Program-made: the position numbers and the translations under genes | Shown: positions 63,664-64,000 of the stretch, piece after piece | Layout: the number at the start of each line of letters is the position of its first letter | How positions within the stretch are numbered: the stretch's first letter is position 1 | Assembly: GCA_963714145.1 (NCBI GenBank) | Contig: OY970235.1 | Span: 3,224,001-3,288,000 of the forward strand | Length of the DNA stretch: 64,000 nt | Direction: 5' to 3' | Source: JBBWZH01 sp035544115 | GTDB lineage: Bacteria > Actinomycetota > Actinomycetes > Mycobacteriales > CADCTP01 | The notes under the pieces: model-generated | The model's database searches: none | What the model saw: the letters and a program-made list of their open reading frames with translations, nothing else | What the model was told of the DNA's origin: nothing

Positions 63664-64000
63664 GCGTCACTCTCCGTTCGACCCGCCGGATGATCCAGAC
63701 CGACGGCAGGTTCAGCAGCAGGTAGAGCAGCCCGGCGAGGGTGAACGGCTCCAGGTAGCGGAACGACTCGTAGCCGGCGACCTGGGCGTTGGTGAGCAGC
63801 ACCGGGACGCCGATGGCGAACAGCAGCGCCGTCTGCTTGTAGAGGATCACGATGTAGTTGGCCAGCGCCCCGACGTTGGCCCGCAGCACGGTGGGCAGCA
63901 CGACCCGGGCCCAGGTCACCCGGGTCGGCAGGCCCAGCGCGGCGGCGGCGTCCCAGGTCGTGCCGGGCACGCTGGCCAGCCCGCCGCGGTACACCTCGGA
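63650..64000 (-). CDS. Amino-acid ABC transporter permease (partial, N-terminus off window)
   Basis: The last 116 codons are present, beginning SEVYRGGLASVPGTTWDAAAALGLPTRVTWARVVLPTVLRA, the EAA loop of polar amino-acid permeases, followed by two membrane segments and a basic tail RRVERRVTRGGF. The frame is open to the right edge; the start lies outside. Same operon as the ATPase and racemase. Confidence 0.85.
   Translation of the reverse strand, partial: SEVYRGGLASVPGTTWDAAAALGLPTRVTWARVVLPTVLRANVGALANYIVILYKQTALLFAIGVPVLLTNAQVAGYESFRYLEPFTLAGLLYLLLNLPSVWIIRRVERRVTRGGF

Overview
The window is very GC-rich, has strong G/C bias at third codon positions, and is packed with long ORFs. Its gene families (SARP and ECF regulators, CBM2 esterases, LtrA, CU044_5270-type proteins, DUF1801, Uma2, sugar ABC operons without their own ATPase) are typical of a soil or plant-litter actinomycete. 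Micromonosporaceae is plausible, but the genus cannot be fixed from sequence alone. No rRNA, tRNA, transposase, integrase or CRISPR array was found.

Layout. 1-12.5 kb: a three-domain redox fusion cut by the left edge, an alpha/beta hydrolase with a 2TM protein, a SARP regulator broken by two frameshifts, LtrA, a PepN-like M1 peptidase with an altered GAMEN motif, and a truncated PLP enzyme. 12.5-25 kb: a secreted TAP-type hydrolase, an APH-type kinase, a secreted lysyl oxidase, a MarR/quinone-oxidoreductase divergon with three operator copies, an S9 peptidase, GNAT, a methyltransferase, DUF1801, and an ArsR-MFS pair. 25-37 kb: a LuxR-HTH/ATPase regulator, a secreted two-repeat protein, a LacI regulator convergent with a GH127 arabinofuranosidase/ABC sugar importer operon, and a duplicated dehydratase-like/VOC protein. 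37-54 kb: two paralogous cassettes (ECF sigma factor, CU044_5270-type protein, ~740-aa exported protein resembling a subtilase without its protease). The first is followed by an S53 peptidase. Between the cassettes lie Uma2, TMEM175, a xylan-esterase pair (CE3-CBM2, CE15-CBM2) with its own LacI regulator, a sulfite-oxidase-fold enzyme and VOC genes. 54-64 kb: LysR/MBL, two toxin-antitoxin loci (VapBC-like, and YefM-YoeB fused in one frame), a leaderless HTH regulator, a DUF885 peptidase, a membrane/HTH/oxidoreductase operon, and an Asp/Glu-type racemase beside an amino-acid ABC transporter cut by the right edge.

How it works together. Two carbohydrate loci each carry a LacI regulator and matching palindromes: CCGCATACGT-type for arabinofuranoside import and cleavage, and CGAAACGTTTCG for xylan and lignin-carbohydrate ester cleavage. 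The duplicated sigma/CU044/exported-protein cassettes look like self-contained envelope or secretion-response modules and are the best candidates for an undescribed system. Many regulator genes appear leaderless, with a TANNNT -10 box 6-8 nt before the start codon.

Limits. Family calls come from motifs read by eye; no database search was run. Three suspected indels (two in the SARP gene, one in yefM) shift the frame in the same direction and could be real mutations or sequencing errors.
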